Shown here one piece after another: positions 26,031 through 34,704 of a DNA stretch of 63,692 bases. Made by a program: the position numbers and the translations under genes. The number at the start of each line of letters is the position of its first letter. The stretch's first letter is position 1. The notes below the pieces were generated by a model. It saw nothing but the letters and a program-made list of their open reading frames with translations. It did not search any database and was not told the DNA's origin. Origin of the DNA: ZC4RG42 sp036676355 (GTDB taxonomy: Bacteria; Pseudomonadota; Gammaproteobacteria; Burkholderiales; SG8-39); the NCBI GenBank assembly GCA_036676355.1, contig JAKFDA010000003.1, positions 1 to 63,692 on the forward strand. The letters run 5' to 3'.

Positions 26031-27773
26031 TTGAAAGCCATCCCCACAACACTCAGAAAATTCCTGACCCCGACGCTGGCGTCGCTGGCCGTCGTTTCGA
26101 CCGCATTCGCCGCCGCACCGGAGACCGGCGGTCGGCCCACCACCATGGCGCCGCAAGCGATGGTCGTGACGCCCCATTATCTGGCCTCGCAATCGGCGCT
26201 GCGCATTTTGCGTAACGGCGGGACCGCGCTCGATGCCGCCATTGCGGCGGGCGCAACGCTCGCCGTGGTCTATCCGCAATTCACCGCGATCGGCGGCGAC
26301 AACGTCTGGCTGGTCTACAACGCCAAAAACGGCGAAGTCCGCGCCATGAACGCCATCGGCCCAGCGAGCGAAAAAGCCACCATCGATTTCTACAAATCGA
26401 AGGGCATGGAGACCATTCCGCAACGCGGTTATCTGTCGGCCATCACCGTGCCGGGCGCCGTGTCGGGCTGGGACCAGGCTTATGCGTATTCCAAAACGCA
26501 ACTCGGCAGCAAAACCAAGTGGAGCGCCGTACTCGAAGATGCGATCCGCTATGCGGAGGACGGCTTCCCGGTATCCATCAGTCAGGCCAAATGGGCGAAG
26601 AACGCCACCAGCGGCGTCAACCAGGCCACGCAGAATCTGCACGAACTGCCGTCCTTCAAGGCGACGTTCATGAAATCCGGCGGCGAACACTACGAAGTCG
26701 GTGAACTGTTCCGCCAACCCGAACTCGCAAAAACGCTGCAGCGGATTTCCGCCAAGGGAGGGCGCGAGTTCTATGAAGGCGAAACAGCCAAGCTGATCGT
26801 CGCCGACATGCAGGCCCAAGGCGGATTGCTGACCAGCAACGATCTGAAGAGCTTCAACGCGAAGTGGGAAAAACCGTTGTCGGTGGAATATCGCGGCACG
26901 ACGGCCTACAACGCGCCGCCTCCGACACAGGGGATGGGATCGCTGGGCATTCTGAACGTGCTGAACAACTTCGACGTCGGCTCGATGAAGGAAGGCAGTG
27001 CGGACTATGTGCATCTGCTGGTCGAGGCAACCAAGCAATCATTCGCGGATCGTGACCGGCACCTGACCGACCCGGACTTCAACAAGGGCATGCCGCTCGA
27101 ATTCGTTCTGTCGAAGCAACATGGCAAGGATCTGGCTGCGCGCATCGATATGAACAAAGCGGCCGACGCGGTCATGACCATGGACCCCAAGGGCGATACC
27201 ACCTGGATCGGCGTCGTCGATGCACAAGGTAACGCGGTCAGCATGATCCAGAGCCATTACTTCGACTGGGGCGCAGGCGTCCTACCCAAGGGAACCGGCG
27301 TGCTGATGCAGAACCGCGGCTCGTTTTTCTCGCTCGACGCGAATCACGTTAACAAGCTCGAACCGCGCAAGCGCACCTTCCATACGATCAACCCGGCCAT
27401 GCTGGTGAAAGACAATAAACCGTACGTGGTGTACGGCACACAGGGCGGTGAAGTGCAACCGCAGACACAAGCGGCCGTCATCACCCGCATCGTCGATTTC
27501 AAAATGCCGATTCAGAGCGCGATTGAAGCGCCACGCTGGAACTTCGCACGCGGCGGTGCGTGGGGTGCCGCAACGACCTCACTGAGCCTGGAAAGCCGCT
27601 GGTCCAAGGACATCGTCGATGAACTGGTCAAGCGCGGCCATCCCGCCAAACTGATCGAAGCCGGCTATACCGATTTCATGGGCACCGCCGGCGCGATTCT
27701 TATTGATCCGGCATCGAAAATGAAATTCGGCGGGGCCGATCCGCGCGGCGACGGTGCGGCAGTCGGATATTGA
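26031..27773 (+). CDS. ggt: Gamma-glutamyltransferase (glutathione hydrolase proenzyme)
   Basis: Ggt cleaves or transfers the gamma-glutamyl group of glutathione in the periplasm and is self-cleaved into two subunits. The 580-residue product has a signal peptide (ending AFAAAPE, about residue 26), the large-subunit start MVVTPHYLASQSALRILRNGG and the autocleavage site GD-TTWIGVVDAQGNAVS with nucleophile T390. The start is TTG 26031, preceded by an excellent GGAGGAG eight bases upstream; the frame is open further upstream but nothing there supports initiation. Position 2 of the small subunit is threonine, followed by tryptophan where histidine is common. Confidence 0.92.
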   Translation: MKAIPTTLRKFLTPTLASLAVVSTAFAAAPETGGRPTTMAPQAMVVTPHYLASQSALRILRNGGTALDAAIAAGATLAVVYPQFTAIGGDNVWLVYNAKNGEVRAMNAIGPASEKATIDFYKSKGMETIPQRGYLSAITVPGAVSGWDQAYAYSKTQLGSKTKWSAVLEDAIRYAEDGFPVSISQAKWAKNATSGVNQATQNLHELPSFKATFMKSGGEHYEVGELFRQPELAKTLQRISAKGGREFYEGETAKLIVADMQAQGGLLTSNDLKSFNAKWEKPLSVEYRGTTAYNAPPPTQGMGSLGILNVLNNFDVGSMKEGSADYVHLLVEATKQSFADRDRHLTDPDFNKGMPLEFVLSKQHGKDLAARIDMNKAADAVMTMDPKGDTTWIGVVDAQGNAVSMIQSHYFDWGAGVLPKGTGVLMQNRGSFFSLDANHVNKLEPRKRTFHTINPAMLVKDNKPYVVYGTQGGEVQPQTQAAVITRIVDFKMPIQSAIEAPRWNFARGGAWGAATTSLSLESRWSKDIVDELVKRGHPAKLIEAGYTDFMGTAGAILIDPASKMKFGGADPRGDGAAVGY

Positions 27774-27819
27774 TCTAGCAAAGCCCTCGATTTGATGATC
27801 GAGTAAGCCGGCTCGCATC

Positions 27820-27847
27820 AAGCAGGCTCGCTGAGGCGAGCCTGCTT
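27820..27847 (+). terminator. Probable terminator between ggt and the ion channel gene
   Basis: A perfect 11-bp stem (27821-27831 / 27836-27846) has a TGAG loop. The downstream T-tract is weak (TTCTC). It separates convergent genes and may serve both. Confidence 0.6.
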
Positions 27848-27870
27848 CTCAAATGCGCATAACGCGCATG

Positions 27871-28767
27871 TTATCTGTCTGGCGGCGTCATCGACGCACC
27901 GCAATCCTGACAATAAAGCGCGCTCTGCGAATGCCCCGTCGTGCCGCATGTTTCGCATTCGCGCAGAAGCACATCACCGCGCATCCGGCGACCGGCCATC
28001 TCCGCGGTCACGATTCCCGTCGGCACGGCGAGAATGCCCCAGCCGAGCAGCATCATGAAGCTTGCAATCGCACGACCGAGATTGGTATGCGGCACGAGGT
28101 CGCCGAAGCCGACCGTCGTCATCGTGGTGATGCCCCAATAGATCGACAGCGGAATGCTGGTGAAGCCGTTCTCCGGCCCTTCCACGACGTACATCACCGT
28201 GCCGAGCAGCACCTGCACCATCAGCACGCCCGACAGGAAGACCATGATCTTGCGACGGCTCGCATAGAGCGCCGAAGCGAGAAAGGCGTATTCCGACAGA
28301 TAGGGCGTCAACTTGAGAATCCGAAACACACGCAACATGCGCAGCACGCGGATATCGATCAGCAAGTGCAATTCGGGGAAGAAGAAAGCCAGATAGGTCG
28401 GCAGTACCGCAATCAGGTCGACGATGCCGAAGAAACTGCGCGCATAACGCAACGGATGCCGCACGCACAACAGACGCGCGACATATTCGACCGTGAACAG
28501 CAGCGTGAAGCCCCACTCCAAAACAATGAATGTCGTCCGATTTTCCCGCCCGAGGTCGCGCACGCTGTCGAGACTGACCACCAGCACGCTGGCCAGGATG
28601 ACGACAAGCAGCACGATGTCGAACAGCTGCCCCGGCCGCGTATCGGATTCAAAAATGATGTCGAACCCGCGCTGTCTCCAACCGGACGAGGGTCGGCCGA
28701 AGCGCTCGTTTTCGGTGGAGGCGCGAGTGCGCCGCCGAGCGTGGGCAGGCGAAGTGGTGGAACTCAT
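27871..28767 (-). CDS. Voltage-gated potassium channel with C-terminal zinc ribbon
   Basis: The 298-residue protein has six transmembrane segments. S4 carries regularly spaced arginines (R140, R143, R146, R149 and K152). The pore has the selectivity filter TTVGFGD (217-223), a GYG variant that conducts potassium in related channels. The C-terminus ends in a CxxC...CxxC zinc ribbon (C271, C274, C286, C289) of unknown role, perhaps assembly or redox sensing. The preferred start is ATG 28767, with an alternative at 28803. It lies in the inner membrane. Confidence 0.88.
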   Translation of the reverse strand: MSSTTSPAHARRRTRASTENERFGRPSSGWRQRGFDIIFESDTRPGQLFDIVLLVVILASVLVVSLDSVRDLGRENRTTFIVLEWGFTLLFTVEYVARLLCVRHPLRYARSFFGIVDLIAVLPTYLAFFFPELHLLIDIRVLRMLRVFRILKLTPYLSEYAFLASALYASRRKIMVFLSGVLMVQVLLGTVMYVVEGPENGFTSIPLSIYWGITTMTTVGFGDLVPHTNLGRAIASFMMLLGWGILAVPTGIVTAEMAGRRMRGDVLLRECETCGTTGHSQSALYCQDCGASMTPPDR

Positions 28768-28874
28768 GGGGCGCCAGCTTAACAAGCAGCGCACAAGCTG
28801 CAAACTACCGACGCGGCGGTCCGACGACCATCCGGGCGCTTTTGCCGCGGCGGAGACGACATAAGCACCCGGAC

Positions 28875-28902
28875 AAAAGGCCTGCGCCGAGGCAGGCCTT
28901 TT
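28875..28902. terminator. Intrinsic terminator after the hemerythrin gene, possibly bidirectional
   Basis: An 11-bp stem (AAAAGGCCTGC 28875-28885 / GCAGGCCTTTT 28892-28902) has a six-base loop and carries A and T runs in the stem ends, so it works on either strand. It lies just past the hemerythrin gene stop. Confidence 0.8.
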
Positions 28903-28910
28903 CAGACGCT

Positions 28911-29510
28911 CTAGCGCGTGGCGCGCGGACCGCGCGGGGTTTTCGATTTTTTGCTTTGGGCGGCGATCGCCAAAGCTTCGTCCTCGATGTCTTCGCGCGC
29001 CGAAGGCTCCACATCCTTGATGAATTCGCCCATCAGCTTTTCCTGACGTGTGCGTAACTGCCTTGCAAGGTCGTTGAGATCCAAGCCTTTCAGTTTGCGC
29101 ACTTTGGGAAACATCTCCTTCTCTTCTTCCTGCACGTGGTGCTTCACATACTCGACCACGACGGTGAAGTTCGCTTTGTACATGTCGTCGTCCATCTTGA
29201 CGGTGGTCAGCTTCTCCACCAGCGCATCGACCGACCCATGCTCGACCTTCGCTTCGTTCAGCAACTCCTCGAGTTCATGATCTGCCTTGGCACGCACGGC
29301 CGGGTAGAAGATCTCTTCCTCGATCTTGCTGTGGACCTTCAATTCGGTACAGGCTGTCGTAATGATGTCCTCGATCGCCTCGTGGTCCCCTTCCTTGGCC
29401 TTTTCGAACGCCTTGAAAAGTTTCTTCACGCGCGCGTGATCTTCCTTCAGCAGATCGATCGCATTCATCTTCTCGACGCGCTTGATCTTCTTTGCTTTAG
29501 CTGTGGCCAT
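28911..29510 (-). CDS. Hemerythrin HHE cation-binding domain protein
   Basis: The 199-residue protein has a four-helix hemerythrin-like domain from about residue 16 to 160. It carries the ligands KEDHARV (first histidine), KVHSKIEEEIFYP, EHGSV and VKHHVQEEEKEMFP. These could bind a diiron site for oxygen, nitric oxide or iron handling. The C-terminal tail is basic and alanine-rich, and the N-terminus is lysine-rich. It is cytoplasmic, with no signal peptide. Function in stress response is a family-level inference. Confidence 0.9.
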   Translation of the reverse strand: MATAKAKKIKRVEKMNAIDLLKEDHARVKKLFKAFEKAKEGDHEAIEDIITTACTELKVHSKIEEEIFYPAVRAKADHELEELLNEAKVEHGSVDALVEKLTTVKMDDDMYKANFTVVVEYVKHHVQEEEKEMFPKVRKLKGLDLNDLARQLRTRQEKLMGEFIKDVEPSAREDIEDEALAIAAQSKKSKTPRGPRATR

Positions 29511-29562
29511 GATTCCTGTTCCTTGCGTTAAGTGGGTTCGATACGCGTCCCTCGAATACCGG

Positions 29563-30000
29563 TCAATGCCTCAGATCGGCCGGCACTTTGCCGCCATTCT
29601 CGGCAAGCTTTTTCATGACCTGCTTGTGCAGCCACATATTCATGGCTGCGGAATCGCCGGTGTCGCCGGAGTAATCGAGCTCCTGCGCCAATTGCTTGCG
29701 CGCGGACAGGCTGCTGTCCATGCCGAGCAGCTTGAGCAGATCCACGATCGAGGTGCGCCAGTTGAGCTTCTCGGAGTGTTTTGCCGCCATGTCGTTCAGC
29801 ACCGCTTCGACATCGACCGGCTCCATCGGGGTCGGCGGCATCGAACTGCCGACCGCGCCGGTTTGCGGCGCGGAGGCGGGCTGCGTACTTGGCTGCTGAG
29901 TTGCCTGCGCAGTGTGTGTCTGCGACGTCGCGGGCGTCGTTTGAGACGCAGCGGGCTGGCGATTGAAAATCTTGTTGAGAATATTGCTGAACATGCTCAT
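29563..30000 (-). CDS. DUF3597 domain-containing protein
   Basis: The 145-residue protein starts with MFSNILNKIF, then a 50-residue Q/T/P/A-rich linker. The C-terminal domain (about 60-145) matches DUF3597: VDVEAVLNDMAAKH, KLNWRTSIVDLLKLLGMDSS and LHKQVMKKLAENGGKVP. The function is unknown; the fold is helical and found widely in proteobacteria. It sits between the hemerythrin and Lhr genes in the same direction but with separate spacers. Confidence 0.88.
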   Translation of the reverse strand: MSMFSNILNKIFNRQPAASQTTPATSQTHTAQATQQPSTQPASAPQTGAVGSSMPPTPMEPVDVEAVLNDMAAKHSEKLNWRTSIVDLLKLLGMDSSLSARKQLAQELDYSGDTGDSAAMNMWLHKQVMKKLAENGGKVPADLRH

Positions 30001-30086
30001 CGTGGCCTCCGGTTGTTACTGCTGTGAATGTTAAGCAGTAGCAAGCTTCAAACCCACGAAGCGCTGCGTCGCGTCCGGTGACGACT

Positions 30087-33000
30087 TCAGGCCGTTTGCG
30101 GCGTATCGGCGACCCGGTTGATGCCGCGAATGAGGCGACCGTGCCAGTCATTCTGCGTCACCAGATCGACCTGCACCAGATAGCGATTCTCGCCGCCGAC
30201 CCGACTCGCGACGGGCACACCGCCACGGAACAGGATGCGATTGCCGGCGATCGAAGGCACGCGCTCGCCCGGCAGCAATACGCCGGTGAGATTGAGCGCA
30301 TCGCACGCGGAGATCATCACCAGCGCCTGGTCCGCGTCGGCTTCGCGATAGCGACGCAAACTGCCGGCGGCTTCCGGCAGGGCGAACTGCTCGCCCGCGT
30401 AGCCGCGGACGAAACGGCCGCCGCGGATTTCGCCGCGCGCTTCGAGCCGGCGCAATACGTAAAACAGTTCGCGCCAGGGCGGCAATAACGGCTCGCGCTC
30501 GACCAGCTTGCGGAACACCACGCCATAGCGGCGCAACAGCGCGCGCACGATATATTCGGTCTGCGCTGCCGTGTCGCTGCCTTCAGCCGCACGACGCGGG
30601 CGCAGCAGCGACCAGCGCCCGGTCGCTTCCAGATGAGCGAACGCGCCCTGCACGCCGCCACGGCGCAGACGCCGCGCCTTGAGATCGGCCGGCGCGACCA
30701 GCGCGCGCAAGCCGGCGAAACCGTCCGACGTGACCAATCCGTGGCTGACCAGCTCGCCCAGCGCCGTCTCGACATGGCTGCGCAATTGATGCGAATCGGC
30801 GACGAGATCGACGAAGAACGATGCGCCATGTTCGCGCAGCGCGTTCAACACTGCCGTGGCCGCACCCGAAAGTTCAGGCGCCGCGTCCGCATTCGCCGCA
30901 TTCGTTGTCCAATGGATCGCATTCTCGCGCGGCAGCAACAGAATCGGCGTGGCGCGCACCGGCGCGGCCTTCCTGCCGCCATCGAGGTTAGCCGATCCGG
31001 GGCGCTGCCAGACGAAACGCCCGCTGGCGCAAAGCTGGTCGAGCCACTGCGGGTCGTAATCGCGCACCCGCGCCGGCAGAACCTCCGACTCCCACGCGCC
31101 GGCCGCGACCGGAAAACCTTCGAGCTGATGCAACACCGCGCTCAGCGCGGCCGGACCTTCGTGCAGACCCTGGCCGCTCACGCCTTGCCAGTCGAACAGA
31201 AAGCGCATGAATGCGGCGGCGGGAACCGGTTCGAACTCGGCGCGACGACGCTCGCGCGTGTAGCGATGGATACGCGCCAGGCGGCGACGCTCGCACCATT
31301 CCTCAACGCCGCGCGCGCTGAAATCGCCGCGCATGACATAGCCTTCGCCTTCCAGTGCGGCGAGCGGAGTCGCCATCGCATCGGCCGACAGACCCAGCGG
31401 CGCACCAAGCTCGGCCGCAGCGACCGGGCCGAGGATCTCCAGACGACTGCGCGTGATTTCGCGCAGCGCGGTATCGGCATCGGACAGCGCGGCAAGCGTC
31501 GGCGCGTTGCCTTCGATCGAGGCGCCAGGGAACAACGCGCGCATTTCATGCAGGCGTTCGGCGGCAGCCCAAAGCGTTGCAGTGCCGGTGACGATACGCA
31601 CCACACGTCGCGCCGCCATCAGCACATCCAGCCACTTCGGCTCGCCGGCGGCGAGGGCTTCCGCGTCGGTCAGGAAACCGTTCACCACCAGCGCGTCGTG
31701 CAGCTCGTCTTCGTTCGCCGCGCTCGGCTGCATTTCGGTGCGCACCTGCTCGATCGCGGCCGGGTCGAGCCGGCCATAGTCGGCGACGGACTGCGGTTCA
31801 TACACGCCGCCGGTTCGCACGGCGTTGGTGCGACGCTCTTCCGCCGCGCCGTCGTCGAGGAAGGCATACGGCCGCGCATTGAGGATCGATTCCGACAACG
31901 GCGACGGCGCAGTGAGGTCGCGACAGATCACTTCCACCGCGCCGGATTCGATTCTCCGCAGCAGCGCGACCATGCCGTCCACATCCATCACGTCGTGCAG
32001 ACAATCGTTCAACGTCTGTTGCACCAGCGGATGGTCAGGCACTTCACGCTCGCCCGGCATGTTGTCCTGACAGGCCACCGCATCGGGGAAAGCATGCGTC
32101 AGCAGATCTTCCGCATCGCTGCGCTGCCACTGCGGCGGCACACGTTTGCCGGAGCGATTGCGCGCCACGGCCAGCGCCACCGACGCGGCCCAGCGCCAGC
32201 GCGTGCCGAACATCGGCGCCTGCAACACCGCCTGCACCAGTACGTCGTGCGCAGTCTTCGAATTGAGATAGCGCTTGACCTCCTCGAGCGGAAAGCTGTG
32301 GGTCGGACCGAGCGACAGCACCAGCGAATCTTCCAGCGCGGCCGCCTGCAGTTCGAAGTTGAACTGACGGCAGAAGCGCTTGCGCAAAGCCAGGCCCCAG
32401 GCGCGATTGATACGCGAACCGAGCGGCGCATGGATCACCAGATGCGTGTCGCCGACTTCATCGAAGAAGCGCTCGAACACGATGCGCTCGCGCGTCGGCA
32501 GCAAACCCAGCGCGGCGCGCGCCGTGCCGAAGTAATTGGCAAGCTGCATGGCGGCCACGGCGCTGACACCGTAATCGCGCTGCAGCCATTGCTCGCATGC
32601 CGCCACACCGCCATCGGTCAGCACCTCGTCCGCGCGTGCGCGCAGGCGCGAGACCGCCATCGACAGTTCTTCGCTGCGTCCGGGCACTTCGCCGAACCAG
32701 AACGGCATGCTCGGCGGCTGGCCCTTGGCATCTTCGACGAACACGCGGCCGGTCTCGATCTTGAGCACGCGGTAGGACGTATTGCCGAGCTGCACGATAT
32801 CGCCGGGCAGGCTTTCGAACGCGAAGTCTTCGTTGAGCGTGCCGATGCGCAAGCCTTCCGGCACCAGTTCGACTTCGTAATCGAATTGATCCGGAATCGT
32901 GCCGGCATTGGTGACGACCGTGAGTTTTGCGCCGCGTCGCGCGCGCAGACGGCGATTCACCGCGTCGTAGTGCAGCAGCGCGCCGCGACGGCCGCGCCGC

Positions 33001-34421
33001 GTGCTGTAGCCGTCGGCCAGCATGCGCACGATCTCTTCGAAGCGTTCCAGCGTCAGTTCCCGATACGGCAACGCACGCCTGAAGACGGCGTGCAGTTCGT
33101 CCACACTCCATTCGCGGCAGCAGCATTCGGCGACCAGTTGCTGCGCCAGCACATCCAGCGGTTGCTCGTAAACACCGATGCGATCCAGTTCGCCGCGCTG
33201 CACGCAATCGAACAGCGCGACCGATTCGGCCAGATCGTCCATCGACAGCGGAAACAACCTCCCTTTGGGCGTTGCGCGCACGGCGTGGCCGGAACGGCCG
33301 ACGCGCTGCAGGAAAGCGTTGATCGAGCGCGGCGAGCCGATCTGACACACCAGATCGACGTCGCCGATATCGATGCCCAGTTCCAACGACGCGGTGGCGA
33401 CGAGCGCCTTGAGCTGTCCGGATTTGAGACGCTGCTCGGCGCGCAAACGATGTTCCTTGGCCAAGCTGCCGTGATGCGCGGTGACGTGTTCCTCGCCGAT
33501 GCGTTCGGCCAGGTGTCGCGCAACGCGCTCGGCCTGGCGGCGCTGGTTGACGAAAATCAGCGTGGTGCGATGCTCGTTCACCAGCTCGGCGAGGCGGTCA
33601 TACGTCTCCTGCCACACCTCGGTCGCCATGACGGCGGAGAGCGGCGAGCGCGGCACTTCCAGCGCCAGATCGCGCTCACGGGTGTGACCGGTATCGACGA
33701 TTTCACAGTCGTCGGCGCGCGCGCCCATCAGCAGGCGCGCCATCGTCTCGATCGGCTTCTGCGTGGCCGACAGGCCGATACGCAACGGCGGTCGTTCGCA
33801 CAACGCTTCAAGTCGTTCGAGCGTCAACGCGAGATGCGCGCCGCGCTTGGACCCGGCGACCGCATGCAGTTCATCGACGATGACGCTGCGCGTCGACTTC
33901 AACATGTCGCGACCCGAATCCGAACTGAGCAGGATGTACAGCGACTCGGGCGTCGTAACGAGGATATGCGGCGGCGAGCGACGCATGCGCTCGCGCTCCG
34001 CAGCCGGCGTGTCGCCAGTGCGCACCGCATCGCGGATCGACAACTCGGCCAGCCCCATCGCGCGCACGCGTTTGCGTATGCCTTCGAGCGGCGCCTGCAA
34101 GTTTTTCTGGATGTCGTTCGATAGCGCCTTCAGCGGCGAGACGTAAAGCACGTACACCTCGCCCCGCAACCCGTGCTCGATGCCTTCCACCACCAGATCG
34201 TTGATGGCCGCAAGAAACGCGGCCAGCGTTTTGCCGGAACCGGTCGGCGCAGTGATCAGCGCATTGCGATGGCGCGCCGTGGCCTGCCAGGCGCGCTGCT
34301 GCACTTCGGTCGGAGTACCGAACGTCGAGGTGAACCAGTCCGCGACGGCAGGATGAAACAAGCCCGCCATCGGACCGTCATCGACAACTTCAGCAACGGA
34401 GAGTTTGAGCGCCTGCTGCAT
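30087..34421 (-). CDS. lhr: Large ATP-dependent helicase Lhr
   Basis: The 1444-residue protein is the long, Lhr-type superfamily 2 helicase. It has Walker A APTGSGKT (58-65), the DELH box (183-186) and helicase C motifs including QRVGRSGH. Beyond these come the winged-helix and beta-barrel domains of the Lhr core and an extra C-terminal extension of about 600 residues typical of Lhr. Lhr translocates 3' to 5' on single-stranded DNA and is linked to repair of crosslinks and RNA:DNA hybrids. Several long antisense frames lie opposite it and are not genes. Confidence 0.95.
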   Translation of the reverse strand: MQQALKLSVAEVVDDGPMAGLFHPAVADWFTSTFGTPTEVQQRAWQATARHRNALITAPTGSGKTLAAFLAAINDLVVEGIEHGLRGEVYVLYVSPLKALSNDIQKNLQAPLEGIRKRVRAMGLAELSIRDAVRTGDTPAAERERMRRSPPHILVTTPESLYILLSSDSGRDMLKSTRSVIVDELHAVAGSKRGAHLALTLERLEALCERPPLRIGLSATQKPIETMARLLMGARADDCEIVDTGHTRERDLALEVPRSPLSAVMATEVWQETYDRLAELVNEHRTTLIFVNQRRQAERVARHLAERIGEEHVTAHHGSLAKEHRLRAEQRLKSGQLKALVATASLELGIDIGDVDLVCQIGSPRSINAFLQRVGRSGHAVRATPKGRLFPLSMDDLAESVALFDCVQRGELDRIGVYEQPLDVLAQQLVAECCCREWSVDELHAVFRRALPYRELTLERFEEIVRMLADGYSTRRGRRGALLHYDAVNRRLRARRGAKLTVVTNAGTIPDQFDYEVELVPEGLRIGTLNEDFAFESLPGDIVQLGNTSYRVLKIETGRVFVEDAKGQPPSMPFWFGEVPGRSEELSMAVSRLRARADEVLTDGGVAACEQWLQRDYGVSAVAAMQLANYFGTARAALGLLPTRERIVFERFFDEVGDTHLVIHAPLGSRINRAWGLALRKRFCRQFNFELQAAALEDSLVLSLGPTHSFPLEEVKRYLNSKTAHDVLVQAVLQAPMFGTRWRWAASVALAVARNRSGKRVPPQWQRSDAEDLLTHAFPDAVACQDNMPGEREVPDHPLVQQTLNDCLHDVMDVDGMVALLRRIESGAVEVICRDLTAPSPLSESILNARPYAFLDDGAAEERRTNAVRTGGVYEPQSVADYGRLDPAAIEQVRTEMQPSAANEDELHDALVVNGFLTDAEALAAGEPKWLDVLMAARRVVRIVTGTATLWAAAERLHEMRALFPGASIEGNAPTLAALSDADTALREITRSRLEILGPVAAAELGAPLGLSADAMATPLAALEGEGYVMRGDFSARGVEEWCERRRLARIHRYTRERRRAEFEPVPAAAFMRFLFDWQGVSGQGLHEGPAALSAVLHQLEGFPVAAGAWESEVLPARVRDYDPQWLDQLCASGRFVWQRPGSANLDGGRKAAPVRATPILLLPRENAIHWTTNAANADAAPELSGAATAVLNALREHGASFFVDLVADSHQLRSHVETALGELVSHGLVTSDGFAGLRALVAPADLKARRLRRGGVQGAFAHLEATGRWSLLRPRRAAEGSDTAAQTEYIVRALLRRYGVVFRKLVEREPLLPPWRELFYVLRRLEARGEIRGGRFVRGYAGEQFALPEAAGSLRRYREADADQALVMISACDALNLTGVLLPGERVPSIAGNRILFRGGVPVASRVGGENRYLVQVDLVTQNDWHGRLIRGINRVADTPQTA

Positions 34422-34486
34422 GCGGCGATTTTACGCTGCGAGTGGCGCATGCCATGAGCGTCGCAACCGTTCGAATGGAGATTTCC

Positions 34487-34680
34487 GTTCACCGTCGATG
34501 CGCCGCTCATCCTTCGACTCGGTCGCTGCGCGACCGACTCAGGACGAACGGCGAATGTGGTGGCTCGAACGCATTCCTCACCATCCGTTCGTGGTGAGCG
34601 CGAGCTTGCGAGCAGTCGAACCATGAACGCCCGCATTACGTCCGTTCATCCTTCGATCAAGCCCCGGACGAACGGAATTC
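34487..34680. repeat. Palindromic intergenic repeats (copy 2) between katE and lhr
   Basis: It contains the CTCATCCTTCGACTC...CAGGACGAACGG unit and the CCGTTCGTGGTGAGC...GTCGAACCATGAACG unit in a row. No gene is visible in 34422-34704. Confidence 0.75.
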
Positions 34681-34704
34681 AATGAGGAGATTCCTGCATT
34701 CAAC

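Noticed and set aside
30633..34124. A 1163-codon open frame on the plus strand opposite lhr
   Set aside because: It is the complement of a well-supported helicase gene in GC-rich DNA; the sequence is arginine, histidine and glutamine rich and shows no family motifs.
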